A stretch of DNA of 64,000 bases from Mycolicibacter icosiumassiliensis. Its GTDB lineage: Bacteria > Actinomycetota > Actinomycetes > Mycobacteriales > Mycobacteriaceae. Positions 33,480 through 42,607 of this stretch are shown here, piece after piece. Position numbers and translations under genes: made by a program. The notes under the pieces are model-generated. The model was not told the origin of the DNA and did not search any database. It saw nothing but the letters and a program-made list of their open reading frames with translations. Each line of letters begins with the position of its first letter. Position 1 is the stretch's first letter. The stretch is from NCBI RefSeq assembly GCF_900078685.2, contig NZ_LT546166.1, forward strand, positions 3,656,570 through 3,720,569, given 5' to 3'.

Positions 33480-34585
33480 CCCAGCCGGCCGACCGCCGCG
33501 GCGATCCGCTCGTCGGTGGCGGTAAGCGCCACCCGCACGTACTGCGCGCCGGCCGGTCCGTAGAACTCGCCGGGCGCCACCAGGATGCCGCGCTGGGCCA
33601 GCCAGTCGACGGTGCTGCGGCACGCCTCGCCGCGGGTGGCCCACAGGTAGAGCCCGCCCTGAGACAACTCGATGGTGAACCCGGCCGCCTGCATCGCCGG
33701 CAGCAGTGTCGCGCGGCGGCGGGCGTAGCGCTCACGCTGCTCGTGTTCGTGGGCGTCGTCGTCGAGGGCGGCGACCATGGCCGCCTGAATCGGAGTGGGC
33801 ACCATCATCCCGGCGTGTTTGCGTACCGCAAGCAACTCGGCCACCACCGCGTCGTCCCCGCCGACGAAACCGGCCCGGTAGCCCGCCAGCGAGGAGGTCT
33901 TCGACAGCGAATGCACCGCCAGCAGGCCGCGATGATCCCCGTCGCACACCGCCGGGTGCAGCACCGACAGTGGTGCGGTGTCCTCCCAGCCCAACCCGAG
34001 GTAGCACTCGTCGGAGACCACCAGAACGTCGTGTTCGCGGGCCCAGCCCACGACGGCGCGCAGCTCGTCGGCGGTCGCGATCGCCCCGGTCGGGTTGCTC
34101 GGCGAATTCAGGTACACCAGGGCCGGCGGCGGACCGTCGAGTAGGTGCGGGGTATCGCTGCGCACCCATCGGGCCCCGGCCAGCCGGGCGCCTACCTCGT
34201 AGGTCGGGTAGGCCAGCTCGGGCACCACGACCACATCCTCGTGGCCCAGGCCGAGCAGGCTCGGCAGCCAGGCGATGAGTTCCTTGGTGCCGATGACCGG
34301 CAGCACCGCCGACTCGGCCAGCCCGGTGATCCCATAGCGCCGCTGCAGGGCGGCGACCGCCGAGGCGCGCAACGCCGCAGTGCCGGCGGTGGTCGGATAC
34401 CCGGGCGCCGAGGAGGCCGCAGCCAGTGCCTCGCGGATCACCGGCGCGACCGGGTCGACCGGGGTACCGACGGACAGGTCCACGATGCCGTCGGGGTGCG
34501 CCTTGGCCAGCGCCGTCGCCTCGGCCAGGGTGTCCCACGGAAAAGTCGGCAGTGCGGCCGATCTGCCGCCGCGCACGGGACTCAC
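33476..34585 (-). CDS. dapC: N-succinyldiaminopimelate aminotransferase
   Basis: 369 residues, class I/II PLP aminotransferase (Rv1178). It makes N-succinyl-LL-DAP, between DapD and DapE. Motifs: LSVGTPVDPVAPVI, YLNSPSNPTG, VSDECYLGLGW and the PLP lysine in SLSKTSSLAGYRAGF. The start is uncertain: GTG at 34585 or 34576 both fit the family start ASLPxFPWDTLA; a frame to 34681 is too long. The ferredoxin gene fdxC, normally just upstream, is missing. Confidence 0.93.
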   Translation of the reverse strand: MSPVRGGRSAALPTFPWDTLAEATALAKAHPDGIVDLSVGTPVDPVAPVIREALAAASSAPGYPTTAGTAALRASAVAALQRRYGITGLAESAVLPVIGTKELIAWLPSLLGLGHEDVVVVPELAYPTYEVGARLAGARWVRSDTPHLLDGPPPALVYLNSPSNPTGAIATADELRAVVGWAREHDVLVVSDECYLGLGWEDTAPLSVLHPAVCDGDHRGLLAVHSLSKTSSLAGYRAGFVGGDDAVVAELLAVRKHAGMMVPTPIQAAMVAALDDDAHEHEQRERYARRRATLLPAMQAAGFTIELSQGGLYLWATRGEACRSTVDWLAQRGILVAPGEFYGPAGAQYVRVALTATDERIAAAVGRLG

Positions 34586-34684
34586 GAGGCTGCGGCGACG
34601 CAGGGCGGATTCATCGGTCCTGATAGTAGAGGTCGCTGCGGCGTCGCGACCACCACGGCCCGGCAGGCCATGGCTATGCACTCA

Positions 34685-34705
34685 GTTGCTGTGCAACAAG
34701 TTGCA
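34685..34705 (+). promoter_or_regulatory. Overlapping GTTGC/GCAAC palindromes (candidate PadR operator)
   Basis: GTTGC-TGT-GCAAC (34685-34697) overlaps TGCAA-CAAG-TTGCA (34692-34705). The pair lies between dapC and the padR start, with an AGGAGG at 34707-34712 downstream. Compact palindromes like these are typical autorepression sites for PadR regulators; the link is inferred. Confidence 0.5.
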
Positions 34706-34737
34706 TAGGAGGCTGACCGCTGCCTATGCTGCCCCGT

Positions 34738-35286
34738 GTGGCACTTCCCCACGTGATCCTGGTGTCGCTGAGCGAGCAGTCGGGTTCGGGCTATGAGCTC
34801 GCACACCGCTTCGACCGCTCGATCGGCTACTTCTGGAGCGCCACTCACCAGCAGATCTACCGGACCCTGCGCACCATGGAGGCCGATGGCTGGGTGCAGG
34901 TCACCGAGGTGGCGCAGCAGGGCCGCCCGGACAAGAAGGTCTACACCGTCGCCGAGGCCGGCCGCGCGGAGTTGGCGCGCTGGATCGCGGCCCCGCTGGC
35001 CGGGCGCGGCAGCTCGGTGGTGGACAACCGGCTGCGTGAACTGGCGGTCAAGATCCGCGGCGCCGGCCGCAGCGACCGCGCCGCGGTGCGCGCGCAGGCC
35101 GTCGACCTGCGGGCCGAACGCGGCGAGCGATTGGACGTCTACCGCGCACTGGAGAAGAAGCAGTTCCCGGATCCCCGCTCACTGACAGGCGCCGCGCTGC
35201 ACCAGTACCTGGTGTTGCGCGGCGGCATTCGTGCCGAGGAAAGCGCGATCGACTGGCTCGACGAGGTCGAGCAGGCACTGAGGTGA
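34738..35286 (+). CDS. PadR family transcriptional regulator
   Basis: 182 residues from the GTG at 34738 (VALPHVILVSL), matching Rv1176c; an ATG at 34726 in the same frame is possible. The winged helix includes GSGYELAHRFDRSIGYFWSATHQQIYRTL, and the C-terminal helical Vir domain mediates dimers. It lies 10 bp upstream of fadH on the same strand and probably controls it. Confidence 0.9.
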   Translation: MALPHVILVSLSEQSGSGYELAHRFDRSIGYFWSATHQQIYRTLRTMEADGWVQVTEVAQQGRPDKKVYTVAEAGRAELARWIAAPLAGRGSSVVDNRLRELAVKIRGAGRSDRAAVRAQAVDLRAERGERLDVYRALEKKQFPDPRSLTGAALHQYLVLRGGIRAEESAIDWLDEVEQALR

Positions 35287-35296
35287 AGGGGGCACG

Positions 35297-37339
35297 ATGA
35301 CAACAGAATCCACCAGCCCATACCCGCTGTTGCTCTCGCCACTGGACCTGGGTTTCACGACCCTGGCCAACCGGGTGGTGATGGGTTCGATGCACACCGG
35401 CCTGGAAGACCGCGCCAGCGACACCGCCAAACTGGCCGAGTACTTCGCGGCCCGCGCCCGCGGCGGCGTGGGGCTGATCATCACCGGCGGATACGCCCCG
35501 AACCGGTCGGGTTGGCTGCTGCCGTTCGCCTCGGCAATGACCACCCGCGCCGACGCGCGACGCCATCGGCGCATCACCGACGCCGTGCACGATGCCGGCG
35601 GCAAGATCGCGCTGCAGATTCTGCACGCGGGACGCTATGCCTACCACCCGTTTTCGGTCAGTGCGTCGAGCATCAAGGCACCGATCAACCCGTTCCGGCC
35701 GCGGGCGTTGACCACGCGCGGGGCCGAGTCGACGATCGCCGACTTCGCCCGAGCCGCCGAACTGGCACGCGAGGCCGGTTATGACGGCGTGGAGATCATG
35801 GGCAGCGAGGGCTACCTGCTGAACCAGTTCCTGGCACCGTGCACCAACAAGCGATCCGACGCATACGGCGGCAGTGCTGCCAATCGGCGCCGCTTCCCGG
35901 TGCAGATCGTCGCTCGCACCCGCGCGGCCGTCGGCGACGACTTCATCATCTGCTATCGGATGTCGATGGCCGACTATGTCGAGGATGGCCAGAGCTGGGA
36001 GGAGATCCTCACGCTGGCAACCGAAGTCGAGGCGGCCGGCGCCACCATGATCAACTCCGGCTTCGGCTGGCACGAAGCGCGGGTGCCGACCATCGTGACA
36101 TCGGTCCCGGGCAATGCGTTCGTCGACATCAGCAGCGCCGTCGCCGATCACGTCACGATCCCGGTGGTGGCGTCCAACCGGATCAACATGCCGCAGGCCG
36201 CCGAGCAGGTCCTGGCCGAGACCTCGGTGCGCCTGATCTCGATGGCCCGCCCGATGCTGGCCGACCCGGACTGGGTGCGCAAGGCCGCCGACGGCCGCGC
36301 CGCCGAGATCAATACCTGCATCGCCTGCAATCAGGCCTGCCTGGACCATGCCTTCGTGCACAAGAAGGTCTCCTGCCTGGTCAATCCCCGAGCCGGTCAC
36401 GAAACCACGCTGATGCTCGGTCCGGCTCCGCGGCGCCGACGCATCGCGGTGGTGGGCGCCGGGCCGGCTGGGTTGTCGGCGGCGGTGTCGGCCGCCGAAC
36501 GCGGCCACGAGGTGACGCTGTTCGAGGCACATGATTTCATCGGCGGCCAATTCGACTTGGCCAGAAGGATTCCCGGCAAAGAAGAGTTCGCCGGGACGAT
36601 CCGCTACTACACCACCATGCTGGACAAATACGCCGTTACCGTACGTCTGGGCAGCCGCGCCCACGTCGACGAGCTGACCGGCTTCGACGAAGTGGTGCTG
36701 GCCACCGGGGTCAGACCACGAATCCCGCAGATCCCGGGCATCGAGCATCCGATGGTGATGTCCTATGCCGAAGCGATCGCGGGCCGACCGGTGGGCACCT
36801 CGGTGGCGGTGGTAGGCGCCGGCGGGATCGGTTTCGACGTCAGCGAATTCCTGGTCCTGGATTCACCCGACTCCTCGCCGACCCTGCACTTGAAAGAGTG
36901 GAAGGCCGAATGGGGCGCCGCCGACCCGTGGGAGGCCCGGGGCGCGTTGCTGCCGCCGGACCCGGCGCCGCCGGCCCGCGAGGTCTATCTGTTGGCCCGC
37001 ACCGCGGGTGCCCAAGGCCGCAAGTTGGGCAAGACCAGCGGCTGGGTACACCGGGCGTCCTTGAAAGCCAAGAACGTCCAGCAACTCTCCGGGGTGAACT
37101 ACGACCGCATCGACGACGACGGGCTGCACATCAGCTACGGCCCGAACAAGTCACGCCCACAGGTGTTGGAAGTGGACAACGTGGTGATCTGCGCCGGGCA
37201 GGAATCGGTGCGCGACCTCGAGGACGGACTGCGGGAGCGCGGGGTGAACCCGCACATCATCGGCGGGGCGGCACTGGCCGCCGAGCTGGATGCCAAACGG
37301 GCCATCAAGCAGGGCACCGAACTGGCCGCCCGGCTATAA
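35297..37339 (+). CDS. fadH: NADPH-dependent 2,4-dienoyl-CoA reductase
   Basis: 680 residues, old-yellow-enzyme plus pyridine-nucleotide oxidoreductase fusion (Rv1175c). It reduces 2,4-dienoyl-CoA during oxidation of unsaturated fatty acids. An FMN barrel (1-370) has QILHAGRYAYHP and SEGYLLNQFLAP. The 4Fe-4S cysteines are in CIACNQACLDH and the nearby VSCLVNP. The FAD/NADP domain begins IAVVGAGPAGLSAA. The start codon ATG follows GAAGGGGG. It is convergent with fbiC across a hairpin. Confidence 0.95.
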   Translation: MTTESTSPYPLLLSPLDLGFTTLANRVVMGSMHTGLEDRASDTAKLAEYFAARARGGVGLIITGGYAPNRSGWLLPFASAMTTRADARRHRRITDAVHDAGGKIALQILHAGRYAYHPFSVSASSIKAPINPFRPRALTTRGAESTIADFARAAELAREAGYDGVEIMGSEGYLLNQFLAPCTNKRSDAYGGSAANRRRFPVQIVARTRAAVGDDFIICYRMSMADYVEDGQSWEEILTLATEVEAAGATMINSGFGWHEARVPTIVTSVPGNAFVDISSAVADHVTIPVVASNRINMPQAAEQVLAETSVRLISMARPMLADPDWVRKAADGRAAEINTCIACNQACLDHAFVHKKVSCLVNPRAGHETTLMLGPAPRRRRIAVVGAGPAGLSAAVSAAERGHEVTLFEAHDFIGGQFDLARRIPGKEEFAGTIRYYTTMLDKYAVTVRLGSRAHVDELTGFDEVVLATGVRPRIPQIPGIEHPMVMSYAEAIAGRPVGTSVAVVGAGGIGFDVSEFLVLDSPDSSPTLHLKEWKAEWGAADPWEARGALLPPDPAPPAREVYLLARTAGAQGRKLGKTSGWVHRASLKAKNVQQLSGVNYDRIDDDGLHISYGPNKSRPQVLEVDNVVICAGQESVRDLEDGLRERGVNPHIIGGAALAAELDAKRAIKQGTELAARL

Positions 37340-37343
37340 CTGG

Positions 37344-37394
37344 CGATTTCGGCGCGCTAGTGCCCGCTCAGCGGGAGAAACCGCGCCGAAATCG
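37344..37394. terminator. Hairpin terminator between fadH and fbiC
   Basis: CGATTTCGGCGCG (37344-37356) and CGCGCCGAAATCG (37382-37394) are perfect 13-bp arms. The loop contains a second small stem (CCGCT/AGCGG). It fills the 63-bp gap between the two convergent stops. The left arm recurs exactly at 44532-44544. Confidence 0.8.
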
Positions 37395-37402
37395 TACGTA
37401 GG

Positions 37403-39949
37403 TCAGGCCGGTAGGGGTGCGTAGTCGGTGGCGCGCTGGCGGGCCGGGCGGCCGATACCCTCGGCGATCGACGTCAGCTCCGCGATCGTCTTGGCCGATC
37501 CGTACTCGGAGCCGGCCATCCGCGAGATGGTCTCCTCCATCAAGGTGCCGCCCAGGTCGTTGGCTCCACCATTGAGCATCACCTGGGTGCGCTCCACCCC
37601 CAACTTGACCCAACTGGTCTGGATGTTGGGGATGCGACCGTGCAGCATGATCCGCGCCAACGCGTGCACCGCGCGGTTATCGCGATGACTCGGGCCGGGC
37701 CGCGCCCCGCCGGCCAAGTACAGCGGCGAGCTCTGATGCACGAACGGCAACGGCACAAACTCGGTGAAACCACCGGTGCGGTCCTGGATGCCGCGCAAGA
37801 CCCGCAGGTGGCCGACCCAGTGCCGCGGGGAATCGATGTGGCCGTACATCATGGTGGAACTGGATCGCAGCCCCACCTCGTGCGCGGTGCTGACCACCTC
37901 AACCCACATCGAGGTCGGCAGCTTGCCTTTGGTCAGCACCCAGCGGATCTCGTCGTCGAGGATTTCAGCGGCAGTGCCCGGAATGCTGCCCAGGCCGGCC
38001 TCACGCAGGCTGATCAGCCATTCCCGAATGCTCAAGCCGCTCTTGGACACCCCGTTGGTGATCTCCATCGGCGAGAACGCGTGCACGTGCATCGACGGCA
38101 CCCGCGCCTTGACCGCGCGCACCAGATCGGCGTAGCCGGTGACCGGCAGCTCCGGATCGATGCCGCCCTGCATGCAGACCTCGGTGGCGCCGGCCATGTG
38201 CGCCTCGTAGGCGCGTTCGCCCACCTCGGCGTTCGACAGCGAAAACGCGTCGGCGTCGCCCTTGCGCTGGGCGAACGCGCAGAACCGGCAGCCGACGTAG
38301 CAGATGTTGGTGAAGTTGATATTGCGGTTGACCACGTAGGTCACGTCGTCGCCGACGGCGTCGCGGCGCAGTGAGTCGGCCAGTGCGGCAACGGCATCCA
38401 GGGCCGGGCCGTCCGCGGTGGCCAGCGCCAGATACTCGGCGTCGGTGCAGCCGGCCGGGTCGCGCTCGGCGGACCGCAGCGCGGCCAGCACATCGGTATC
38501 GACGCGTTCGGGGGCACGAGCCGCCAGCTCATGAATCTGCTCGCGGATCGACTCCCAGTCCCCGAAGGCACTGCCCAGATCACTACGCGTCTGCGTGGCC
38601 CGGCCATCGACGTCAATCGCGGTGTGCAGATCCACCCGGCCGGTGGAGGCCACCTCGTCGGGCTCCTGCCAGGCCAGCCCGACCGGATTGACGTCGCGGG
38701 CCCAGCCGGTGTCCGGGTCGGCCAGCGCTTCGACATGCGGGCGTACTCGCGGGTCGATCCAGGCGGCGCCGGCAAGCACGTAGTCGGGCTGAGCGGTCAG
38801 TCGCTGCACCAGGTCGTAGCCGGCTTGTTCGGTGATCGCGGCCAGATCATCCAGTGCCGGCCAGGGCCGCTCGGGATTGACATGGTCGGGGGTCAGCGGC
38901 GACACCCCGCCCCAGTCGTCCACCCCGGCGCCGATCAGCGCCAGGCATTCCTGCGCCGACACCAGGTTGGGCGGTGCCTGCACCCGCATCTTGGGGCCCA
39001 GCACCAGCCGGGTCGCCGCCACCGTGGCCAGGAAATCCTCGAAACCCGTGTCGGGCACCGCCGCCATCGCGGTGTGCTCCTTGGCCCGGAAGTTCTGCAC
39101 GATGACTTCCTGAATGTGCCCGAACTCCTTGTGCACCTTACGGATCGCGTGCACGGTGTCGGCACGCTCGGCGAGCGTCTCACCGATGCCGACCAACAGC
39201 CCGGTGGTGAACGGGATCGAGAGTCGACCCGCGTCGGCCAGCGTGCGCAGCCGCACCACCGGATCCTTGTCCGGGCTGCCGTAGTGCGCCAGGCCTTTCG
39301 TCTCGAACAGCCGCCGGGAGGTGGTCTCGAGCATCATCCCCATCGACGGCGCCACCGGCTTGAGTCGCGACATCTCCGACCAGCTCATCACGCCCGGGTT
39401 CAGGTGCGGCAGCAGGCCGGTCTCCTCCAGCACCCGGATGGCCATCGCCCGTACGTAGGCCAGCGTGCTGTCATAGCCGCGCTCGTCGAGCCACTGTCGC
39501 GCCTCGGGCCAGCGGTCCTCGGGCCGGTCCCCCAGGGTGAACAGCGCCTCCTTACAACCCAACTCGGCGCCGCGGCGGGCGACGTCGAGGATCTCGTCGG
39601 GCCCCAGGTACATCTGCTTGCCCTGCGCCCGCAGCACGCCGGGCACGGTGACGAAGGTGCAGTAGTGGCAGGTGTCACGGCACAGGTGAGTGACCGGGAT
39701 GAACACCTTGCGCGAGTAACTGACCGGCAGCCGTCCGCCCGGCCCCCGCCGGCCGCCCGACACCAAACCGGCGTCTCGGACCCGGGCCGCGCTCGCACAC
39801 AGGTCGGCCAGGTCGGCGCCCCGCGCGGTCATGGCGATCGCGGTTTCCTCGACGTTGAGGAGCACGCCGTCGCGGGCCCGTCGCAGGACGCGGCGCAGTG
39901 CCGACGAGTTCGTCATCCGCGCGTCACCCGCATCCGGAATCTCGCGCAT
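37403..39949 (-). CDS. fbiC: FO synthase (bifunctional CofG/CofH)
   Basis: 848 residues from the ATG at 39949 (a start at 39916 also fits). FbiC (Rv1173) makes the F420 chromophore 7,8-didemethyl-8-hydroxy-5-deazariboflavin from tyrosine and a flavin precursor. Two radical-SAM domains are present: CofG-like with CRDTCHYCTF near residue 85, and CofH-like with CYVGCRFCAF near 555. F420 is used by enzymes such as the Rv1155-like protein near the right end of this window. Confidence 0.96.
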   Translation of the reverse strand: MREIPDAGDARMTNSSALRRVLRRARDGVLLNVEETAIAMTARGADLADLCASAARVRDAGLVSGGRRGPGGRLPVSYSRKVFIPVTHLCRDTCHYCTFVTVPGVLRAQGKQMYLGPDEILDVARRGAELGCKEALFTLGDRPEDRWPEARQWLDERGYDSTLAYVRAMAIRVLEETGLLPHLNPGVMSWSEMSRLKPVAPSMGMMLETTSRRLFETKGLAHYGSPDKDPVVRLRTLADAGRLSIPFTTGLLVGIGETLAERADTVHAIRKVHKEFGHIQEVIVQNFRAKEHTAMAAVPDTGFEDFLATVAATRLVLGPKMRVQAPPNLVSAQECLALIGAGVDDWGGVSPLTPDHVNPERPWPALDDLAAITEQAGYDLVQRLTAQPDYVLAGAAWIDPRVRPHVEALADPDTGWARDVNPVGLAWQEPDEVASTGRVDLHTAIDVDGRATQTRSDLGSAFGDWESIREQIHELAARAPERVDTDVLAALRSAERDPAGCTDAEYLALATADGPALDAVAALADSLRRDAVGDDVTYVVNRNINFTNICYVGCRFCAFAQRKGDADAFSLSNAEVGERAYEAHMAGATEVCMQGGIDPELPVTGYADLVRAVKARVPSMHVHAFSPMEITNGVSKSGLSIREWLISLREAGLGSIPGTAAEILDDEIRWVLTKGKLPTSMWVEVVSTAHEVGLRSSSTMMYGHIDSPRHWVGHLRVLRGIQDRTGGFTEFVPLPFVHQSSPLYLAGGARPGPSHRDNRAVHALARIMLHGRIPNIQTSWVKLGVERTQVMLNGGANDLGGTLMEETISRMAGSEYGSAKTIAELTSIAEGIGRPARQRATDYAPLPA

Positions 39950-40022
39950 GCCATAAGCGCCACAGTAGCCGCCGCGCCAACCGGGTCGGCGAGCGCACAC
40001 CAGGCTAGACGGTCCGCCCGAG

Positions 40023-40454
40023 TCACCTGGCCGTCGAGGGCGCGGCCAGCGCCTGGCGCCGCCGCCACAGCACCCACCCGGACGGCGCGCTGCCCAGCAC
40101 GATCATCAGCAGCACGCCATAGGCCATCACGCCGCGGTCGGCGAAGATCAGGTCGTCCCCCGGACCGCCGAGGGTCATCAGCGCGATGGTCAGCAACCAG
40201 GTCCACAGCGGCAGCACCGCCAACCGCAGCGACGACGTGCAGCGCTGCGCCACCCACACCAAACCGGCGTTGACCAGGCCCCCGATCAGGGCACTGAGCG
40301 GGAAGGGGACGGTGCCGACGTGCGCAGGCAACAGCAGCGCGGTGGCCACGGCGCAGAGCACGCCGTCCAGGGCAAGCAGCGCCAGCACGACGAAGTTGAA
40401 TACCGGCGTATCGGTGGGCATCGCGGGCTCGGTGAGCGACGCGACGGGGCTCAA
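40023..40454 (-). CDS. Small integral membrane protein (Rv1171-like)
   Basis: 143 residues from a TTG at 40454 that overlaps the stop of the upstream 35-residue ORF (TTGA), or 132 from the ATG at 40421. Four hydrophobic helices (FNFVVLALLALDGVLCAVAT and three more) and a basic C-terminus (WRRRQALAAPSTAR) are visible. No function is known. It sits between mshB and fbiC as in M. tuberculosis. Confidence 0.8.
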   Translation of the reverse strand: MSPVASLTEPAMPTDTPVFNFVVLALLALDGVLCAVATALLLPAHVGTVPFPLSALIGGLVNAGLVWVAQRCTSSLRLAVLPLWTWLLTIALMTLGGPGDDLIFADRGVMAYGVLLMIVLGSAPSGWVLWRRRQALAAPSTAR

Positions 40455-40558
40455 GTGGGGATGCTCTCCAGCTGGCTGACCAACGAACCGACCATCCACT
40501 GGTAGCTGTCGAGCCACCACTGCCAGTGCTCCAAGTTCGGGTCCAGATCGGGATCCAT
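40451..40558 (-). CDS. 35-residue Trp-rich small protein upstream of the membrane protein
   Basis: ATG 40558 to TGA 40451 encodes MDPDLDPNLEHWQWWLDSYQ..., with four tryptophans and a C-terminal LVSQLESIP. It has strong coding bias (G/C at nearly all third positions) and lies between mshB and the membrane-protein gene, 41 nt after mshB. The TTGA overlap with the next start suggests coupling. It resembles no family I can name; amphipathic, membrane-proximal binding is a guess. Confidence 0.65.
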   Translation of the reverse strand: MDPDLDPNLEHWQWWLDSYQWMVGSLVSQLESIPT

Positions 40559-40599
40559 GCCTAACCACCTAGCCCTTGCCGCTACATCGAGGATCTTGT

Positions 40600-41514
40600 T
40601 CAGCAGGAGCTTACCTTGTGGCCGTCGTCACCGAGCTGAAGTCCGGCCAGGAGATCGGTTTCCCACCCCCGGGCGTCGCGCGGACCGGGGTCCCCGGCGA
40701 CCAGGACGTAATGCTCAGCGTCCAGGATCGGCTGGACCACGTTGTTCGACAGCGCGAACGCCCGGCCGGTCGGCCCGACGGTGAGCTGGGTGGCGTGGGC
40801 GTTCATCGCGGCCACCTTGGCCGCGCGAGCCTCGGCGGCCTCGATCACCGCATCGATCCGCTCGTCGGGAAAGTCTCCGACCGCCTGCTCGCCCGGCGCG
40901 TCGATCGCAGTCGCCCAATGCGGCAGCCGATCGGCGTCCCGCAGTTCTGCCAGGGCGGTTCGTCTGGCGCTACCGGCTATCACCGTCCAGTAGAACTTCG
41001 GCGTGACCCATCCCTCGGCGCCGGCTGCCGCTGCGGCCAGCGCCGCGGTGGTGACGTGATGGGCGTGTATGTGGTCGGGATGGCCGTACCCACCGTTCGG
41101 GTCGTAGCCGACGACCACGTGCGGGCGCAGCTTCCGCACGATGGCCGCCAGGGCCGCGACGGTCTCGGTGTCGTCGGCGTCGATGAAACGCTGCTGTCGC
41201 CGCGCCGGGGTGCCGGTCATCCCCGAGTCGCGCCAGCGTCCCGCGCCGCCGAGAAACTGCGGCGGGCCGGCTCCCAGCGCCCGCAGCGCCGCAGTCAGCT
41301 CACCGATCCGGTAGCCACCCAACTGGTCGGCCTCATCCACCGCCAGGTGCGCCCAACGGTCCCCGATGACCTCGCCCTCCTCCCCGAGCGTGCAGGTCAC
41401 CACATGCACCTCGGCGCCGCGGGCGGCGTAGTGGGCGATCGTCGCCCCGGTGGTCAGAGTTTCGTCATCGGGGTGGGCATGCACGAACAGCAACCGGGGA
41501 ATCGGATCCGACAC
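40600..41514 (-). CDS. mshB: N-acetyl-GlcN-inositol deacetylase
   Basis: 304 residues, PIG-L/LmbE family (Rv1170). It removes acetate from GlcNAc-Ins in mycothiol synthesis. HAHPDDE holds zinc ligands His14 and Asp17, and GYGHPDHIHAHH supplies His148, matching His13, Asp16 and His147 of the M. tuberculosis enzyme. It is first in a cluster with the small protein and the membrane protein. Confidence 0.95.
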   Translation of the reverse strand: MSDPIPRLLFVHAHPDDETLTTGATIAHYAARGAEVHVVTCTLGEEGEVIGDRWAHLAVDEADQLGGYRIGELTAALRALGAGPPQFLGGAGRWRDSGMTGTPARRQQRFIDADDTETVAALAAIVRKLRPHVVVGYDPNGGYGHPDHIHAHHVTTAALAAAAAGAEGWVTPKFYWTVIAGSARRTALAELRDADRLPHWATAIDAPGEQAVGDFPDERIDAVIEAAEARAAKVAAMNAHATQLTVGPTGRAFALSNNVVQPILDAEHYVLVAGDPGPRDARGWETDLLAGLQLGDDGHKVSSC

Positions 41515-41564
41515 GCCAAAACCCTACCGCCGTAGGCCGAACGGATCGGCGGGCCTCAAATCGA

Positions 41565-42449
41565 TCAGAACAGACCGCCGAACAGCCCATCCCAGTCGAT
41601 GTTGCCCAACAGCAGCGCAAGATTGTCGCCCTGAATCGCGTTGACGATCTCGTTGAACTCATCGGGGCTGAACCCGAGCAGGGTGGTCCAGTCGGCGTTG
41701 AGGATCGCCGGGTCGAAGTGGCCGAGCAGGCTGTCGTGGGTGTCGAAGCTGACGCCCAACAGGTTGTTGAAGGCGGCCTCATTCTGCGCCAACACCGTGT
41801 TGTTGAGGCTGAAGATCCAATTCACGACGTCGTTGACCTCGGGACTGTCGCCGAACAGCCGGTCGGCGGCGGCCTGCTGCGCTGCGACAAGGGCATCGTT
41901 GAACCCCGACTCCACCGCGATGACGGCGGCCGTCATCGTCTGCTGCGGGTCGGGGAACGCCTGCAAGAAGAGGCTCATGTTGCTTATCGCGGCTGCCGCG
42001 GCACTGTTGGCAGTCTGCTCGGTCCCGCCGCTCAACGCTCCGCCCGTCTGGGCTTCCAACCCACTCAGATCAGGTGTGAAAGGCAACCCGAGCGGCAGGT
42101 TCTGCGGGTCGAAGCTGCCCCCGGTCAGCTCGTTCAACACGGTCTCGTCCAGCCCGCCCGCGTTATATGTCGAACCGACGCCGTAGGCATCGTCACCGCT
42201 CCCGAACAGCAGGGAGCCCAGGTTGATGTCCTGGGCGTCGGCGCCGCCGGTGCCGGCGATGTCCGGGCGGACGTGATTTTCGATGACGTCGAGGCCCGGG
42301 CTCACGTCGACGTTTGCCGCGGCCAGGTCGATGTCGCGAATCTGTACATCGGGCAGGGCCGGGGTCATCGACGTCAGCACTGCGACCAGGCTGCCGACAC
42401 CCAGAGCTGCGGCCGTCACTGTGGCGCAGCGGTGAGCGAGGTATTCCAT
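41565..42449 (-). CDS. Secreted protein of unknown function
   Basis: 294 residues from the ATG at 42449, which has a strong ribosome site (GGAGGGGGA); a longer frame from 42509 is less likely. A signal-like N-terminus (CATVTAAALGVGSLVAVLTS) precedes an Ala/Asn/Leu-rich acidic region with repeated NNLLG, TTLLGFSPDEF and a C-terminal IDWDGLFGGLF. I recognise no domain; similar PPE-like secreted proteins are frequent in mycobacteria. Confidence 0.75.
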   Translation of the reverse strand: MEYLAHRCATVTAAALGVGSLVAVLTSMTPALPDVQIRDIDLAAANVDVSPGLDVIENHVRPDIAGTGGADAQDINLGSLLFGSGDDAYGVGSTYNAGGLDETVLNELTGGSFDPQNLPLGLPFTPDLSGLEAQTGGALSGGTEQTANSAAAAAISNMSLFLQAFPDPQQTMTAAVIAVESGFNDALVAAQQAAADRLFGDSPEVNDVVNWIFSLNNTVLAQNEAAFNNLLGVSFDTHDSLLGHFDPAILNADWTTLLGFSPDEFNEIVNAIQGDNLALLLGNIDWDGLFGGLF

Positions 42450-42607
42450 GGGCAATCCCCCTCCGACGAGTCCCGCGCAGGTTTGCTTAATCCTACCCAA
42501 GAATTGCATGTGCGCAAGAGTTCGTTAATGCCGATTCTGGCTGGCGTCCACCTGTTGCTCGCCCGTGGCCGAACAGCCTGGGGAAGCCCAATGCCGGTGG
42601 CATACCG

